A stretch of DNA of 33,132 bases from an uncultured Actinomycetes bacterium (GTDB lineage Bacteria; Actinomycetota; Acidimicrobiia; Acidimicrobiales; RAAP-2). The position numbers and the translations under genes are program-made. Of this stretch, positions 1 through 7,800 are shown piece by piece. Each line of letters begins with the position of its first letter. Position 1 is the first letter of the stretch. The notes under the pieces were generated by a model. The model searched no databases and had not been told where the DNA came from. It saw only the letters and a list, made by a program, of their open reading frames with translations. The stretch covers positions 1 to 33,132 of the forward strand of contig CAIQGE010000029.1 in the NCBI GenBank assembly GCA_903871335.1, written 5' to 3'.

Positions 1-74
1 CTTCCGGTGTCGATGACGCGGTGAGCCGCTTCAGTCCTGAACTCGAGAGTGAACTTCCTTCTGGTTGCTCCCAT
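1..74 (-). CDS. IS3-family transposase OrfA, N-terminal fragment (cut by window edge)
   Basis: The minus-strand ATG at 74 opens a frame beginning MGATRRKFTLEFRTEAAHRV, followed by IDTG. This is the familiar N-terminus of the IS3-family OrfA helix-turn-helix protein (basic start, then a [YF]-[TS]-x-E-F-[RK]-x-E-A pattern). OrfA binds the terminal repeats and, by programmed frameshifting with OrfB, normally gives the active OrfAB transposase. Only 24 complete codons are visible. A Shine-Dalgarno-like GGAAGGA lies about 7 bases upstream of the ATG. Family assignment is good; the subgroup cannot be decided from this fragment. Confidence 0.75.
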   Translation of the reverse strand, partial: MGATRRKFTLEFRTEAAHRVIDTG

Positions 75-90
75 TTGGACATCCTTCCAG

Positions 91-106
91 CCGACTCGTG
101 AGTCGG
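91..106 (-). promoter_or_regulatory. Inverted repeat in the IS3 leader, just upstream of the transposase RBS
   Basis: CCGACTC-GT-GAGTCGG on the plus strand is a perfect 7-bp inverted repeat with a 2-base centre. It lies between the terminal inverted repeat and the GGAAGGA ribosome-binding site of orfA. In a transcript entering from outside the IS it could fold next to the RBS. A protein-binding site is the alternative. Confidence 0.5.
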
Positions 107-140
107 ATTATTGGGTGTCCACTATTTCTGGGGAACCTCA

Positions 141-281
141 GTTCATTGACGCGAGCGCGAGAACTGAGACAACGACAGCAACGGCAAGTCCGAAGAACAC
201 GAATCGCCGTCGAAGACTTGCCCTCGGCGAACGATTCTCCTCACCTGCAGCAGAAGAAGTTGAATCGATAGCTTCGCTCAA
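141..281 (-). pseudogene. 5' remnant of a membrane-anchored or secreted protein gene, truncated by the IS3 insertion
   Basis: The minus strand encodes 47 codons from a TTG at 281. A polar, Ser/Glu-rich stretch (about residues 1-22) is followed by an Arg-rich LRRR and then a strongly hydrophobic segment FVFFGLAVAVVVSVLALAS. This is the classic layout of an N-terminal signal anchor or signal peptide with the positive side facing inward. The frame ends ATG AAC TGA, and the TGA is the first three bases of the IS3 terminal repeat, so the rest of the protein has been displaced. The TTG overlaps the TGA stop of the upstream 96-aa frame; a GTG at 308 in the same frame is an alternative start. The protein's function cannot be read from the anchor alone. 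Confidence 0.55.
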
Positions 282-568
282 CTTGAGGACCCGGGGTGGG
301 CGGCACACACCTGTGCGCGAGTTTTTCCAGGAGCGAACCAGGTCGGGTTGTCCATCGCGTCAGGTGGGTAGTACACGCCGGCGTAGAGTTCTGGGGTATT
401 TATTCCTACTGGATTCAAGTAAGTAGCTGAGCTTCCGCGGAGGTTCGAGAAATACATGTCACCCTTTTGCGGCCAATTTCGGGACGATTTGCGTTTGACA
501 TCCATCTGGAAAATCAGGGCCGAGATAAACCTATCGCCCCCGCGGTGACGCCACGTCGCATTAGCCAC
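278..568 (-). CDS. Hypothetical 96-aa protein (doubtful)
   Basis: This is a GTG-start frame whose start overlaps the stop of the carbinolamine dehydratase gene by 8 bases and whose TGA overlaps the TTG of the following truncated gene. The position fits translational coupling in a fumC-led transcript. The product has no motif I recognise. It is polar, with an aromatic and proline-rich middle (PELYAGVYYPPDAMDNPTWF) and no membrane segment. Codon third positions are less GC-rich than in neighbouring genes, which weakens the case. It could also be non-coding spacer or a decayed gene. Confidence 0.35.
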   Translation of the reverse strand: MANATWRHRGGDRFISALIFQMDVKRKSSRNWPQKGDMYFSNLRGSSATYLNPVGINTPELYAGVYYPPDAMDNPTWFAPGKTRAQVCAAHPGSSS

Positions 569-854
569 CCTCTACGGCGAGATCAAAAGCAGTCGCGATG
601 ACGAGGTCTAATTCGGTCACCCCACCGCGATCGTGGGTCCACAGTGTCACGCTCAACCCGTTGTACCCCACTTCACAGACTGGATGGTGGTCGCGTTCGC
701 GTACGACGTCACGAGTAGCGAGGAGGACGTCGAGGGCCTCATTGTAGGGAATGTGGTAGTCACAGCGCAGGCGATGCCCCTCGAGTCGCCAGCGCGGGTG
801 TGAACTCAAGAAAGACGCAATCGTGTCGTCGCCGAGAAGTGTCGGGCGGCTCAC
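561..854 (-). CDS. phhB: Pterin-4a-carbinolamine dehydratase
   Basis: The 97-aa product has the full length of the PCD/DCoH family, which dehydrates 4a-hydroxytetrahydrobiopterin after aromatic amino-acid hydroxylation. The active-site signature is present: an acidic residue before His56-His57-Pro58, then aromatic residues, His74 in LWTHD, and the late Asp83 in TELDLVIA. The GTG start shares GTGA with the stop of fumC, so the two are probably translationally coupled. No aromatic amino-acid hydroxylase is visible nearby. Many bacteria carry this gene without one, and a role with other pterin or molybdopterin cofactors is possible. The family call is firm; the physiological substrate is not. 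Confidence 0.88.
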   Translation of the reverse strand: MSRPTLLGDDTIASFLSSHPRWRLEGHRLRCDYHIPYNEALDVLLATRDVVRERDHHPVCEVGYNGLSVTLWTHDRGGVTELDLVIATAFDLAVEGG

Positions 855-2239
855 GGGTGCGTCATCTTCGTGGGATCCACCGCCTCGTCAAACGCCTCGG
901 CGGACAGGAAGCCCAGCGCCAGCGCGCTCTCGCGCAACGTGGTCTTTTCCTTGTGCGCCTTCTTGGCGACCTGGGCGGCCTTGTCGTACCCGATAATCGG
1001 ATTGAGCGCCGTTACCAGCATCAAAGAATTGTTGAGGTGGTTCTGGATCTGGTCATAGTCCGGCTGCACGCCCTCGACACAGAACTCACGGAAGCGGTCG
1101 CACGCGTCGGTCAAGAGATCGAGCGAATGGCAGAAGTTGTAAATGATCACCGGCTTGCACACGTTGAGTTCTAAGTTGCCTCGAGCACCCGCGATCGACA
1201 CGGCTGCGTCATTCCCATAGACCTGAATGGCGACCATGATCATCGCCTCGGATTGGGTGGGGTTCACCTTGCCCGGCATGATGGAACTGCCCGGTTCATT
1301 CTCCGGCAACTGCAGTTCCCCGAGTCCACTGCGCGGACCGGATCCGAGCCAACGGAAGTCGTCGGCGATCTTCGTCAAGCTGGCCGCCAGGGTCTTCACA
1401 GCTCCGTGCGCGAAGACCAGTGCGTCGTGGGCCGCGAGAGCCGCAAACTTATTGGGTGCTGTCACGAACGGAAGACCGGTCAGGGACGCGATCTCGGCCG
1501 CGACGCGAGCGCCAAACTCGGGGTGCGTATTGAGTCCGGTTCCGACCGCGGTGCCGCCAGCCGCCAGTTCGTAGAGACCGGGAAGAACGACGCGGAGTCG
1601 TTCAATGTCAGCGTCGAGTTGTGACACGTAGCCAGAGAACTCTTGTCCGAGAGTGAGCGGTACGGCGTCCATCAAGTGAGTACGCCCGATCTTGGTCACG
1701 TCGGCGTATTCGATCGCTTTTTGATCCAGGGCGTCTCGCAGACGCTGCACCGACGGGATCAAACGCTCGACGATCTCGCGAGCCGCGGCGATGTGCATCG
1801 CGGTGGGGAACGTGTCGTTGGATGATTGGGACATGTTCACGTGATCATTGGGGTGCACGGGAGTCTTCGAACCCCGCTCGCCGCCGGCCATTTCGATCGC
1901 GCGATTCGAGATCACTTCGTTGACGTTCATATTCGTCTGCGTGCCTGACCCGGTCTGCCAAATACGAAGGGGGAATTCGTCAGCGAGCGTGCCATCGGCC
2001 ACTTCGGCGGCGGCCGCTTCAATCAGGGCCGCGCGCTCGTGGTCCAATTTTCCGAGCGCTTCGTTGACTCGTGCCGACGCCAGTTTCAAGACGCCGAAAG
2101 CGCGAATGACGGCGGGGGGCATGGTGTCGTGGGCAATGGCGAAATGATGCAAGCTGCGTGCCGTTTGAGCACCCCAGTAGCGATCCGCCGGGACCTCAAT
2201 CTCGCCCATCGTGTCGGACTCAATTCGTACATTGCTCAC
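851..2239 (-). CDS. fumC: Fumarate hydratase, class II
   Basis: FumC interconverts fumarate and L-malate in the cytosol as part of the TCA cycle, without an iron-sulfur cluster. The 462-aa product matches the family length. It carries the fumarase/aspartase signature [11 protein letters not shown] near residue 316 and the catalytic-region motif [16 protein letters not shown] near residue 183. I chose the GTG at 2239 because AAAGGAG lies 5 bases upstream and the protein then starts [16 protein letters not shown], as in homologues; the frame is open further upstream but without family similarity. It diverges from the PPOX gene and heads a short minus-strand unit with the pterin dehydratase. Confidence 0.97.
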   Translation of the reverse strand: MSNVRIESDTMGEIEVPADRYWGAQTARSLHHFAIAHDTMPPAVIRAFGVLKLASARVNEALGKLDHERAALIEAAAAEVADGTLADEFPLRIWQTGSGTQTNMNVNEVISNRAIEMAGGERGSKTPVHPNDHVNMSQSSNDTFPTAMHIAAAREIVERLIPSVQRLRDALDQKAIEYADVTKIGRTHLMDAVPLTLGQEFSGYVSQLDADIERLRVVLPGLYELAAGGTAVGTGLNTHPEFGARVAAEIASLTGLPFVTAPNKFAALAAHDALVFAHGAVKTLAASLTKIADDFRWLGSGPRSGLGELQLPENEPGSSIMPGKVNPTQSEAMIMVAIQVYGNDAAVSIAGARGNLELNVCKPVIIYNFCHSLDLLTDACDRFREFCVEGVQPDYDQIQNHLNNSLMLVTALNPIIGYDKAAQVAKKAHKEKTTLRESALALGFLSAEAFDEAVDPTKMTHP

Positions 2240-2363
2240 TGGCACTCCTTTGCTCGCTTGGCTCCAGTTTCCACCTTCGCGCGCCTCGAAGTCCAAACCG
2301 AGAGCCGGGGATTTTCGTCCGTGGCAGGGGCTAACCTAAAGCAACGACCGAAGGGAAACTCCG

Positions 2364-2762
2364 TTGAGCGACATTCTTTCTGACGCGTCCCGCGCGATCA
2401 TTGCTAAAAAAGTCTTGGCCCACGTCGCCTCCCTCGGACCCGAAGGTGAGCCCCACGTCACCCCGGTGTGGGTGACCCTGGATGGCGATGATCTGATCAT
2501 CAACACCGCGCTCGGACGCGCCAAGGCTCGCAATCTGGCGAACGACGCCCGTGTCGCGGTGTCCCTGACCGACCCTGATAATGCATACTCCGTCATCGCG
2601 GTACGAGGCAGCGTGATCGGCTTCACGACCGACGGAGCGGACGACGTCATCGACTCTCTCGCCAAGAAGTACCTCGACCTCGACACCTACCCCTTCCGTC
2701 GCGAGGGCGAAGTTCGCGTCACCGTCCGCATACGCACTGATCGCATCGCTCAACAGCCGTAG
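2364..2762 (+). CDS. PPOX-class flavoprotein, probably F420-dependent
   Basis: The 132-aa product has the split beta-barrel pattern of the pyridoxamine 5'-phosphate oxidase-like superfamily: an N-terminal helix, then GEPHVTPVWVTLDGDDLIIN and a later DPDNAYSVIAVRGSV strand pair. Small actinobacterial proteins of this type usually bind F420 or a flavin and reduce or bind varied substrates, so the exact reaction cannot be assigned. The start is a TTG with AAGGGAAA upstream; a TAACCT hexamer at 2333-2338 could be its -10 element. It is divergent from fumC, with 124 bases between the two starts, and is followed 20 bases later by the acyltransferase gene. Confidence 0.8.
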   Translation: MSDILSDASRAIIAKKVLAHVASLGPEGEPHVTPVWVTLDGDDLIINTALGRAKARNLANDARVAVSLTDPDNAYSVIAVRGSVIGFTTDGADDVIDSLAKKYLDLDTYPFRREGEVRVTVRIRTDRIAQQP

Positions 2763-2782
2763 TTCCGCAAACGTCGCCGTCC

Positions 2783-4762
2783 GTGTCTCCTGAAGATCTC
2801 GCCACCCGCGAGGGTGCGCCGATCGTCGCCTTCACGTCGGACGAACATCCCGTTCAGCGCAGTCGGGCGCTCGATGGAATGCGCGCTTTCGCCGTCGTGG
2901 TGGTCATGGCGTTTCACGGTGGCCTTACTCGTTTTCACGGAGGCTTCCTCGGCGTCGATGTGTTCTTCGCCCTGTCGGGCTACCTCATCACCTCGCTTCT
3001 CGTCAACGAATTCGACCAACGACGCACCATCGCATTCGGCCGTTTTTGGTTGCGCCGGGCCAAGCGCCTGCTGCCCGCCCTCATGGTGGTCATCCTGGCC
3101 GTGTGCCTCAGCGCCCTCTGGCTTACTGCGCCGGGATACCACTCGTCACTGCACGCGGACGTGCTCGCGTCGTTCTTTTACGTTGCGAACTGGCACCTCA
3201 TGGGTCAAAATTCGAGCTACTTCGCGCTCCTCGACCCGCCATCGCTGCTGACCCACACGTGGTCACTATCCATTGAAGAGCAGTTCTACGTGCTTTGGCC
3301 GTTCGTGGTGTTCGGACTGATGAAGTGGCGACGCAATGCTCGACTGCTCGGGGTCGTCGCCGGCGCCGGCGCACTCGCCTCGGCGGGCATCATGGCCTAC
3401 GGACTGCACGCCAATTGGAGTACCGACCGCCTGTACTACGGCACTGACACGCACGCCGAAGGACTTCTCTGCGGCGCCGCACTCGCCTGTTTCCTCTTCG
3501 CGGCCCGCGAATCGGGAATGACGATGTCGCGCCTCACCGCGAACGTTGCTCACTGGATCAGGTTCGTCGGACCTCTCGCCATAGTGGGCGGCCTCGTTCT
3601 CATGGACCGGGCGTACGGAACCAGTACGTGGATGTTCCAAGGTGGTTTTCTCGGCGTCGCGATCTGCGCCAGTCTGACAATCCTCTATCTCGTGACGCTG
3701 CCGCAATCACTCGTGGCGCGGGGACTCGGGTGGGGACCTATCGTCTATGTCGGGCAAATTTCCTACGGCCTGTACCTCTGGCACTACCCGATCTTTCTCT
3801 GGATCACCTCTCAGCGTTCTTCGCTCCACGGACTCGCACTCTTCGCCCTGCGCGTAGTGGTTTCCGTCGCGGCTGCGGTCGTGAGCTACCACGTCATCGA
3901 AATGCCGATTCGTCGCCGCGCCTGGCCCACATCGCTGCGCGGAGTGGCGGTCGGTGTGCTCGCGCTGGCTCTCGTGCTCGGCACGTCGGTCACCATCGCG
4001 GACGCCGCGAACCGTATCCCGACGTCCACTCCACCAGGCGCGAGTACCTCACTCGCGCCCGTCCACGCGCTCATTCTCGGCGACTCCGAAGCACTCACCC
4101 TCGCGTTCAGCACGTCACGGTGGGGTCCGCACTACGGCCTGAAGGTCTACAGCGGCGCCATCTTGGGCTGTGGCCTTGTCCCCATGTCGCTCATGCGCAT
4201 CCACGGCACGGTCTCGTGGGCACGGAAGTTGTGTCGGCCACGTCGACACGACGCGACCGTCGCGCAGTTCTTGTGGGGCCGATCAATCCGTCGATCACAC
4301 CCGCACGTCATATTCGTGCTGTCCGGGCGCTGGGAGACACACGACATCTTTCTTCGAGGTCGCTGGCGGACGATCAATGACCCCCTCGTGCAACGGGACC
4401 TCGTCACCTCACTCACCATTATCAGCACTGACGCCGAGCGCGCCCACAGCACGCTGGTCCTCGCGACGTCACCGTGCACCTATGACGGCGAGCAAACGAA
4501 CGGCGAACCGTGGCCCGAGAACGATCCTCGGCGACTCGACGCCTACAACTACATCATTCGCGCCTACGCGTTGCCATTGCACTACCGCGTCTACGACCTC
4601 GACGCTCAGGTGTGCCCCGGTGGCCACTACTCAACGTTCTTGCACGGATACATGGTGCGCACCGCCGACGGGGTTCACTTTGCTCCGCAGTCAGCGCCTT
4701 TCGTCACACCGACACTCTTTCCGTACCTGCGCCGCGTAGCGACGAAATCACGTCACGCCTAG
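2783..4762 (+). CDS. OafA/YrhL-type membrane acyltransferase with C-terminal SGNH domain
   Basis: The 659-aa product has two parts. Residues of about 25-400 form an acyltransferase-3 domain: RALDGMRAFAVVVVMAFHGG with the conserved Arg/His pair, FLGVDVFFALSGYLITS, the hallmark TWSLSIEEQFYVLWP, and about ten hydrophobic segments. Residues of about 430-650 form a periplasm-facing SGNH-like domain with ILGDSEAL near residue 433 (nucleophile Ser) and DGVHFAP near residue 629 (Asp-x-x-His pair). Such fusions O-acylate cell-envelope glycans, the membrane part passing the acyl group across and the SGNH domain transferring it. The acceptor is unknown here. The GTG start follows the PPOX stop by 20 bases. 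The stop codon shares CTAG with the convergent gene. Confidence 0.9.
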   Translation: MSPEDLATREGAPIVAFTSDEHPVQRSRALDGMRAFAVVVVMAFHGGLTRFHGGFLGVDVFFALSGYLITSLLVNEFDQRRTIAFGRFWLRRAKRLLPALMVVILAVCLSALWLTAPGYHSSLHADVLASFFYVANWHLMGQNSSYFALLDPPSLLTHTWSLSIEEQFYVLWPFVVFGLMKWRRNARLLGVVAGAGALASAGIMAYGLHANWSTDRLYYGTDTHAEGLLCGAALACFLFAARESGMTMSRLTANVAHWIRFVGPLAIVGGLVLMDRAYGTSTWMFQGGFLGVAICASLTILYLVTLPQSLVARGLGWGPIVYVGQISYGLYLWHYPIFLWITSQRSSLHGLALFALRVVVSVAAAVVSYHVIEMPIRRRAWPTSLRGVAVGVLALALVLGTSVTIADAANRIPTSTPPGASTSLAPVHALILGDSEALTLAFSTSRWGPHYGLKVYSGAILGCGLVPMSLMRIHGTVSWARKLCRPRRHDATVAQFLWGRSIRRSHPHVIFVLSGRWETHDIFLRGRWRTINDPLVQRDLVTSLTIISTDAERAHSTLVLATSPCTYDGEQTNGEPWPENDPRRLDAYNYIIRAYALPLHYRVYDLDAQVCPGGHYSTFLHGYMVRTADGVHFAPQSAPFVTPTLFPYLRRVATKSRHA

Positions 4763-5217
4763 AGGCGCGTCGACTCTGCGGCGACTCCGGTCGCGACGTT
4801 CGTGAGAGTGATCGTGGCGGCGTAGGGCGCCGACGTCGTCGTCCACAGCTCCACTGGTCCCGTAATCAATGGGCGATTAAAGGCGTGTGCGAGTGATCCC
4901 GCCTCATTGGTCATGGTGACGTCGTCGGCGCTCAGCAGCGCGTGAATCAATGAGGCAGCGGCGGTCGCATGGGTACCGCTCAGTACGCAACCTCGAAGGC
5001 CCCCCAGCGCGTACAGCGTCTTGATATCGCGCGCGGCGATGCTCGCGACGTACTCGGACGTGATCGATATCCACAGAATCTTGTCCACCGCGAAACGGTG
5101 CGCGATGGCGCCAAAGAGGACGGCGGGCGCGGCGTCGGTAAACGCCACGATTTCGGCGTCGCCAACTCGTCGCGGAGCGTCACGCCATTCGGCGCCGTCC
5201 ACGACTACGTGGCGCAC
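4759..5217 (-). CDS. Conserved-looking hypothetical protein downstream of DUF2469
   Basis: I do not recognise this 152-aa product. It is mostly alternating hydrophobic and small residues (for example IVAFTDAAPAVLFGAIAHRF and ILWISITSEYVASIAARDIK), which suggests an alpha/beta fold rather than a membrane protein; no catalytic motif is evident. Its GTG start lies one base after the stop of the DUF2469 gene, so it is almost certainly co-translated with the end of the rplS unit. In many actinobacteria this slot holds rnhB, yraN or lepB; this protein resembles none of them. Coding potential is supported by the tight packing on both sides: a one-base gap upstream and a shared CTAG stop with the convergent acyltransferase gene. 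Confidence 0.65.
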   Translation of the reverse strand: MRHVVVDGAEWRDAPRRVGDAEIVAFTDAAPAVLFGAIAHRFAVDKILWISITSEYVASIAARDIKTLYALGGLRGCVLSGTHATAAASLIHALLSADDVTMTNEAGSLAHAFNRPLITGPVELWTTTSAPYAATITLTNVATGVAAESTRL

Positions 5218-5218
5218 G

Positions 5219-5518
5219 TTAGGGCTGCAACTCGTCGTCGGGCAGTCGCTCGACGTTGACGTCGCGGAAGGTCAGTACACGAACGGACGGAACAAAGCGC
5301 GCGGCGCGGTACATGTCCCACACCCAGGCGTCGTTCAGCGTCACTTCCAACAGAGTGGGATTGGCGTTGGACTTGACTTCGACGTTGACGTCATTGGCCA
5401 AGTAGAAACGACGATCCGTTTCCACCGCGTACGAGAACATTGACAGGACGGCCTTGTACTCCTGCACGAGCGCGAGCTCGAGAGTTGCTTCGTAATCGTC
5501 CAGTTCTTCTTCGCCCAT
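5219..5518 (-). CDS. DUF2469 family protein
   Basis: The 99-aa acidic product is a clear member of the actinobacterial DUF2469 family: it opens with an acidic helix (EEELDDYEATLELALVQEYK), followed by the family landmarks VETDRRFYLAN, EVTLNDAWVWDMYRAARFVP and VRVLTFRDVNVE. The family has no established biochemical role but is regularly found beside rplS, as here (11 bases downstream of the rplS stop). Its presence is one of the stronger taxonomic clues in the window. Confidence 0.92.
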   Translation of the reverse strand: MGEEELDDYEATLELALVQEYKAVLSMFSYAVETDRRFYLANDVNVEVKSNANPTLLEVTLNDAWVWDMYRAARFVPSVRVLTFRDVNVERLPDDELQP

Positions 5519-5529
5519 CGGCGGCGAAC

Positions 5530-5889
5530 TTAAGAGTTGGTGACGTTGACGCGGCGCTCTTTGATCTTGGCCGCCTTACCGCGAAGGTCGCGCAGGTAGT
5601 AGAGCTTGGCGCGACGGACGTCGCCGTAGGATTCCACGTCAATCTTCGCAATGGTCGGCGCGTGCACCGGGAAGGTGCGCTCCACGCCCACGCCGAAGGA
5701 GACCTTGCGGACGGTGAAGGTTTCCTGCAATCCAGCACCCTGGCGACGGATCACGACGCCCTGGAAGACCTGGATGCGCTCGCGGGTACCTTCGACGACG
5801 CGCACGTGCACCTTCAAGGTGTCACCGGCACGGAATTCGGGGATGTCATCGCGCAAAGAGTCGCGGTCGACGAGGTCAGTCGGCTTCAT
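5530..5889 (-). CDS. rplS: 50S ribosomal protein L19
   Basis: L19 sits at the 30S-50S interface of the ribosome. The 119-aa product has normal length and family motifs such as [26 protein letters not shown] and a basic C-terminus with [20 protein letters not shown] chose the ATG at 5889 ([15 protein letters not shown]) rather than an upstream start in the open frame, because the upstream part overlaps trmD and has no family similarity, and GGAAAGGA precedes this ATG. It follows trmD by 40 bases, the standard rpsP-rimM-trmD-rplS order. Confidence 0.97.
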   Translation of the reverse strand: MKPTDLVDRDSLRDDIPEFRAGDTLKVHVRVVEGTRERIQVFQGVVIRRQGAGLQETFTVRKVSFGVGVERTFPVHAPTIAKIDVESYGDVRRAKLYYLRDLRGKAAKIKERRVNVTNS

Positions 5890-5929
5890 GGTGAGGGGTC
5901 CTTTCCGGTCCACTTCAGGCTGGATAAGT

Positions 5930-6679
5930 CTAGCCGTTCGGCTGGGGTCCGTTTTCCTCGGGAAATTCGAGAAGGAGACGCCGATCGGCCTCGCTGAGCC
6001 CATCGGTGTCCAGCAGGTCGGGGCGGCGACTCATGGTTCGCCGTAGGGCTTGGGCTCGCCGCCAGTGGGCCACTCGTCCGTGGTCGCCCGACCGGAGCAC
6101 GTCGGGAACAAGTCGCCCTTCAAATTCAGCGGGTTTCGTGTACTGCGGGTACTCGAGCAGGCCGTCGGAAAAAGACTCCTCGACGACCGATTCGTCGTTG
6201 CCGAGCGCCCCCGGCCGCAGGCGCACGACCGCCTCAATCACGCACAAGGCGGCCAACTCGCCCCCCGCCAGCACGAAGTCGCCAATGGAGATCTCGTCGT
6301 CCACCACCGCGTCGAGGGCGCGCTGATCAATGCCTTCGTAGCGACCACACAGCAAGGTGAAGCCGTCCGTCGCCGCCAGTTCGCGGGCGACCGATTGATC
6401 AAAGCGCCGCCCCGAGGGAGTGAGTGCGATCACCGGTCGGGGCAAATCGACGACCGAACGCACGGTGCGCACAATGGGTTCGGCCCGCAGGACCATGCCC
6501 GCGCCACCACCGAAGGGCGTGTCGTCGACGGTGCGGTGCGGATCATCGGTCTCGTTGCGGGGATCGTGACACCGCAGGCGCCAGACTCCCTTGTCGGCCG
6601 CGCGCTTGAGAATCGTGGCGTCGGCGTAGTGCTCGAGCAATTCGGGAAAGAGGGTGATGACGTCGATCTGCAGGGTCAT
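5930..6679 (-). CDS. trmD: tRNA (guanine37-N1)-methyltransferase
   Basis: TrmD uses S-adenosylmethionine to methylate G37 next to the anticodon, preventing +1 frameshifting. The 249-aa product shows the N-terminal [14 protein letters not shown], the [13 protein letters not shown] block, and the trefoil-knot cofactor site [15 protein letters not shown] followed by [17 protein letters not shown]. Its ATG shares ATGA with the stop of rimM, so translation is probably coupled. The C-terminal helical domain that contacts the tRNA is complete. Confidence 0.97.
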   Translation of the reverse strand: MTLQIDVITLFPELLEHYADATILKRAADKGVWRLRCHDPRNETDDPHRTVDDTPFGGGAGMVLRAEPIVRTVRSVVDLPRPVIALTPSGRRFDQSVARELAATDGFTLLCGRYEGIDQRALDAVVDDEISIGDFVLAGGELAALCVIEAVVRLRPGALGNDESVVEESFSDGLLEYPQYTKPAEFEGRLVPDVLRSGDHGRVAHWRRAQALRRTMSRRPDLLDTDGLSEADRRLLLEFPEENGPQPNG

Positions 6680-7152
6680 TCGAACAGGCCCTCGGGGACG
6701 TCGACGGTGATGCGCTCGTGGGGGTCCACGTCAACGACAAAGGTGAGCGGTACCAGAGCTCCGGTATCAAGCACCAGCAGGTCGCTCGCGGGATTCTGTT
6801 CGATGCTGACGACCCGACCACGTTCCACGCCGTCGGTCGTCACGACGACGGCGTCAAAGAGGTCATCAATCCAGATCACGTCGTCATCCTCGAGCCGTTC
6901 AGCCCGTAGAACCACGCCGCGCCATTTTTCGGCCGCCGTGCGATCAGGAATCTCGGCGAAACTCACGAGAAAACGCGCCTGGTGAGCAATGGACGAGGTC
7001 ACCGTTAGTGGACCTCGGTCCGTATCGAGCACGGATCCCGGCGCCACTCGTTCGATGCGGTCGGTCCAGAGATCAACCGACACCTGACCGCGAAGGCCAT
7101 GGGCCTTCATGATCTGGCCGACGTCGAGCAGCGGGCGCTCGTCGGCGCTCAT
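6676..7152 (-). CDS. rimM: Ribosome maturation factor RimM
   Basis: RimM assists late assembly of the 30S subunit head by binding S19. The 158-aa product has the N-terminal RimM barrel (VGQIMKAHGLRGQVSVDLWT) and a C-terminal PRC-barrel ending [15 protein letters not shown]. The start is set at the ATG at 7152 (MSADERPLLDVGQIM), immediately after the khpA stop; the frame is open upstream but there overlaps khpA and lacks similarity. It is coupled to trmD through an ATGA overlap. Confidence 0.93.
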   Translation of the reverse strand: MSADERPLLDVGQIMKAHGLRGQVSVDLWTDRIERVAPGSVLDTDRGPLTVTSSIAHQARFLVSFAEIPDRTAAEKWRGVVLRAERLEDDDVIWIDDLFDAVVVTTDGVERGRVVSIEQNPASDLLVLDTGALVPLTFVVDVDPHERITVDVPEGLFE

Positions 7153-7153
7153 G

Positions 7154-7495
7154 TCAGTCGACGATGTCGACCGACGTCGTGACGTTGTCGCGGGCTCCCG
7201 CGGCGGCCACGACGGTGCGCAGAGCCTGCGCGGTGCGACCACGACGACCGATCACGCGGCCCATGTCATTCGGTCCGACGGTCAACGACAAGATGACCTT
7301 GTTGCCGACGTCCTTGGTCGCCACGTTGACGGCGGCGGGCTCTTCGGCGAGCGACTCGGCGATGTAGGTCAACACGGAGACGGCGGTGGCGGCACGCTCC
7401 GAGTTGGTGTTACCCGCGTCGTCGAAGTCATCCTCGTACGAATCGTCGATGGTGTTGATGTCACCGGCGACGTACTCGTCGTGAACGTCGCTCAC
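7154..7495 (-). CDS. khpA: KH-domain RNA-binding protein KhpA, with an acidic N-terminal extension
   Basis: The C-terminal part (about residues 38-113) is a single KH domain with the RNA-binding GxxG loop in MGRVIGRRGRTAQALR, typical of KhpA encoded between rpsP and rimM. KhpA proteins are usually about 75-85 residues. This one has roughly 35 extra N-terminal residues rich in Asp and Glu (DDSYEDDFDD), assuming the GTG at 7495 is correct. That GTG shares GTGA with the rpsP stop, which favours it over a later start. In other bacteria KhpA works with KhpB/EloR in RNA binding and cell elongation; a khpB gene is not in this window. Confidence 0.85.
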   Translation of the reverse strand: MSDVHDEYVAGDINTIDDSYEDDFDDAGNTNSERAATAVSVLTYIAESLAEEPAAVNVATKDVGNKVILSLTVGPNDMGRVIGRRGRTAQALRTVVAAAGARDNVTTSVDIVD

Positions 7496-7779
7496 TTCGC
7501 GGCCTTGGCGGCTTCGAAGGCGTCGAGGGCCCCGGACGCCTTGAGAATCTTGGCCACGCGCTCGGTCGGCTGGGCGCCGTTCTGCAACCAGCGCACGCAC
7601 TTGTCGTTGTCGATGTTGAAGACGGTCTCGGGCTCGGCCTGGGAAATACCGCGGGGCTGGTAGGTGCCCACGATCTCGAGGAAAGCACCATTACGGGCAC
7701 GACGGCTGTCGGCCGCGACCACGCGGTAGGTCGGCTGCTTCTTCTTACCCATGCGCACGAGACGTAGTTTGACTGCCAC
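7492..7779 (-). CDS. rpsP: 30S ribosomal protein S16
   Basis: S16 is an early-binding 30S assembly protein. The 95-aa product begins VAVKLRLVRMGKKKQPTYRV, the family N-terminus, and ends in an Ala/Lys-rich tail. The GTG at 7779 is preceded by AAAGGAAG at good spacing, so the longer open frame upstream is ignored. The gene follows ffh after 65 bases that contain a perfect 7-bp hairpin, and is coupled to khpA by a GTGA overlap. Confidence 0.96.
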   Translation of the reverse strand: MAVKLRLVRMGKKKQPTYRVVAADSRRARNGAFLEIVGTYQPRGISQAEPETVFNIDNDKCVRWLQNGAQPTERVAKILKASGALDAFEAAKAAK

Positions 7780-7800
7780 GAAAGTCTTCCTTTGAAGTTG

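Larger units (their letters stand above)
1..140 (-). mobile_element. Left end of an IS3-family insertion sequence (rest lies outside the window)
   Basis: Read on the minus strand, the element begins TGAGGTTCCCCAGAAATAG and continues into GTGGACACCC. This matches the general form of IS3-family terminal inverted repeats (TG at the tip, then a C-rich block and a GTGGACA-like block). About 65 bases inside lies the start of an OrfA-type transposase. The tip is placed at position 140 because the hydrophobic reading frame of the interrupted gene runs to 141 and the IS-like sequence starts right after it. The right end and the target-site duplication are not in the window, so the boundary is inferred from one side only. 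Confidence 0.75.

Noticed and set aside
49-426. A 125-codon plus-strand frame at the left edge
   Set aside because: It runs antisense through the IS3 leader, the truncated membrane gene and the 96-aa frame, and its product is low-complexity.
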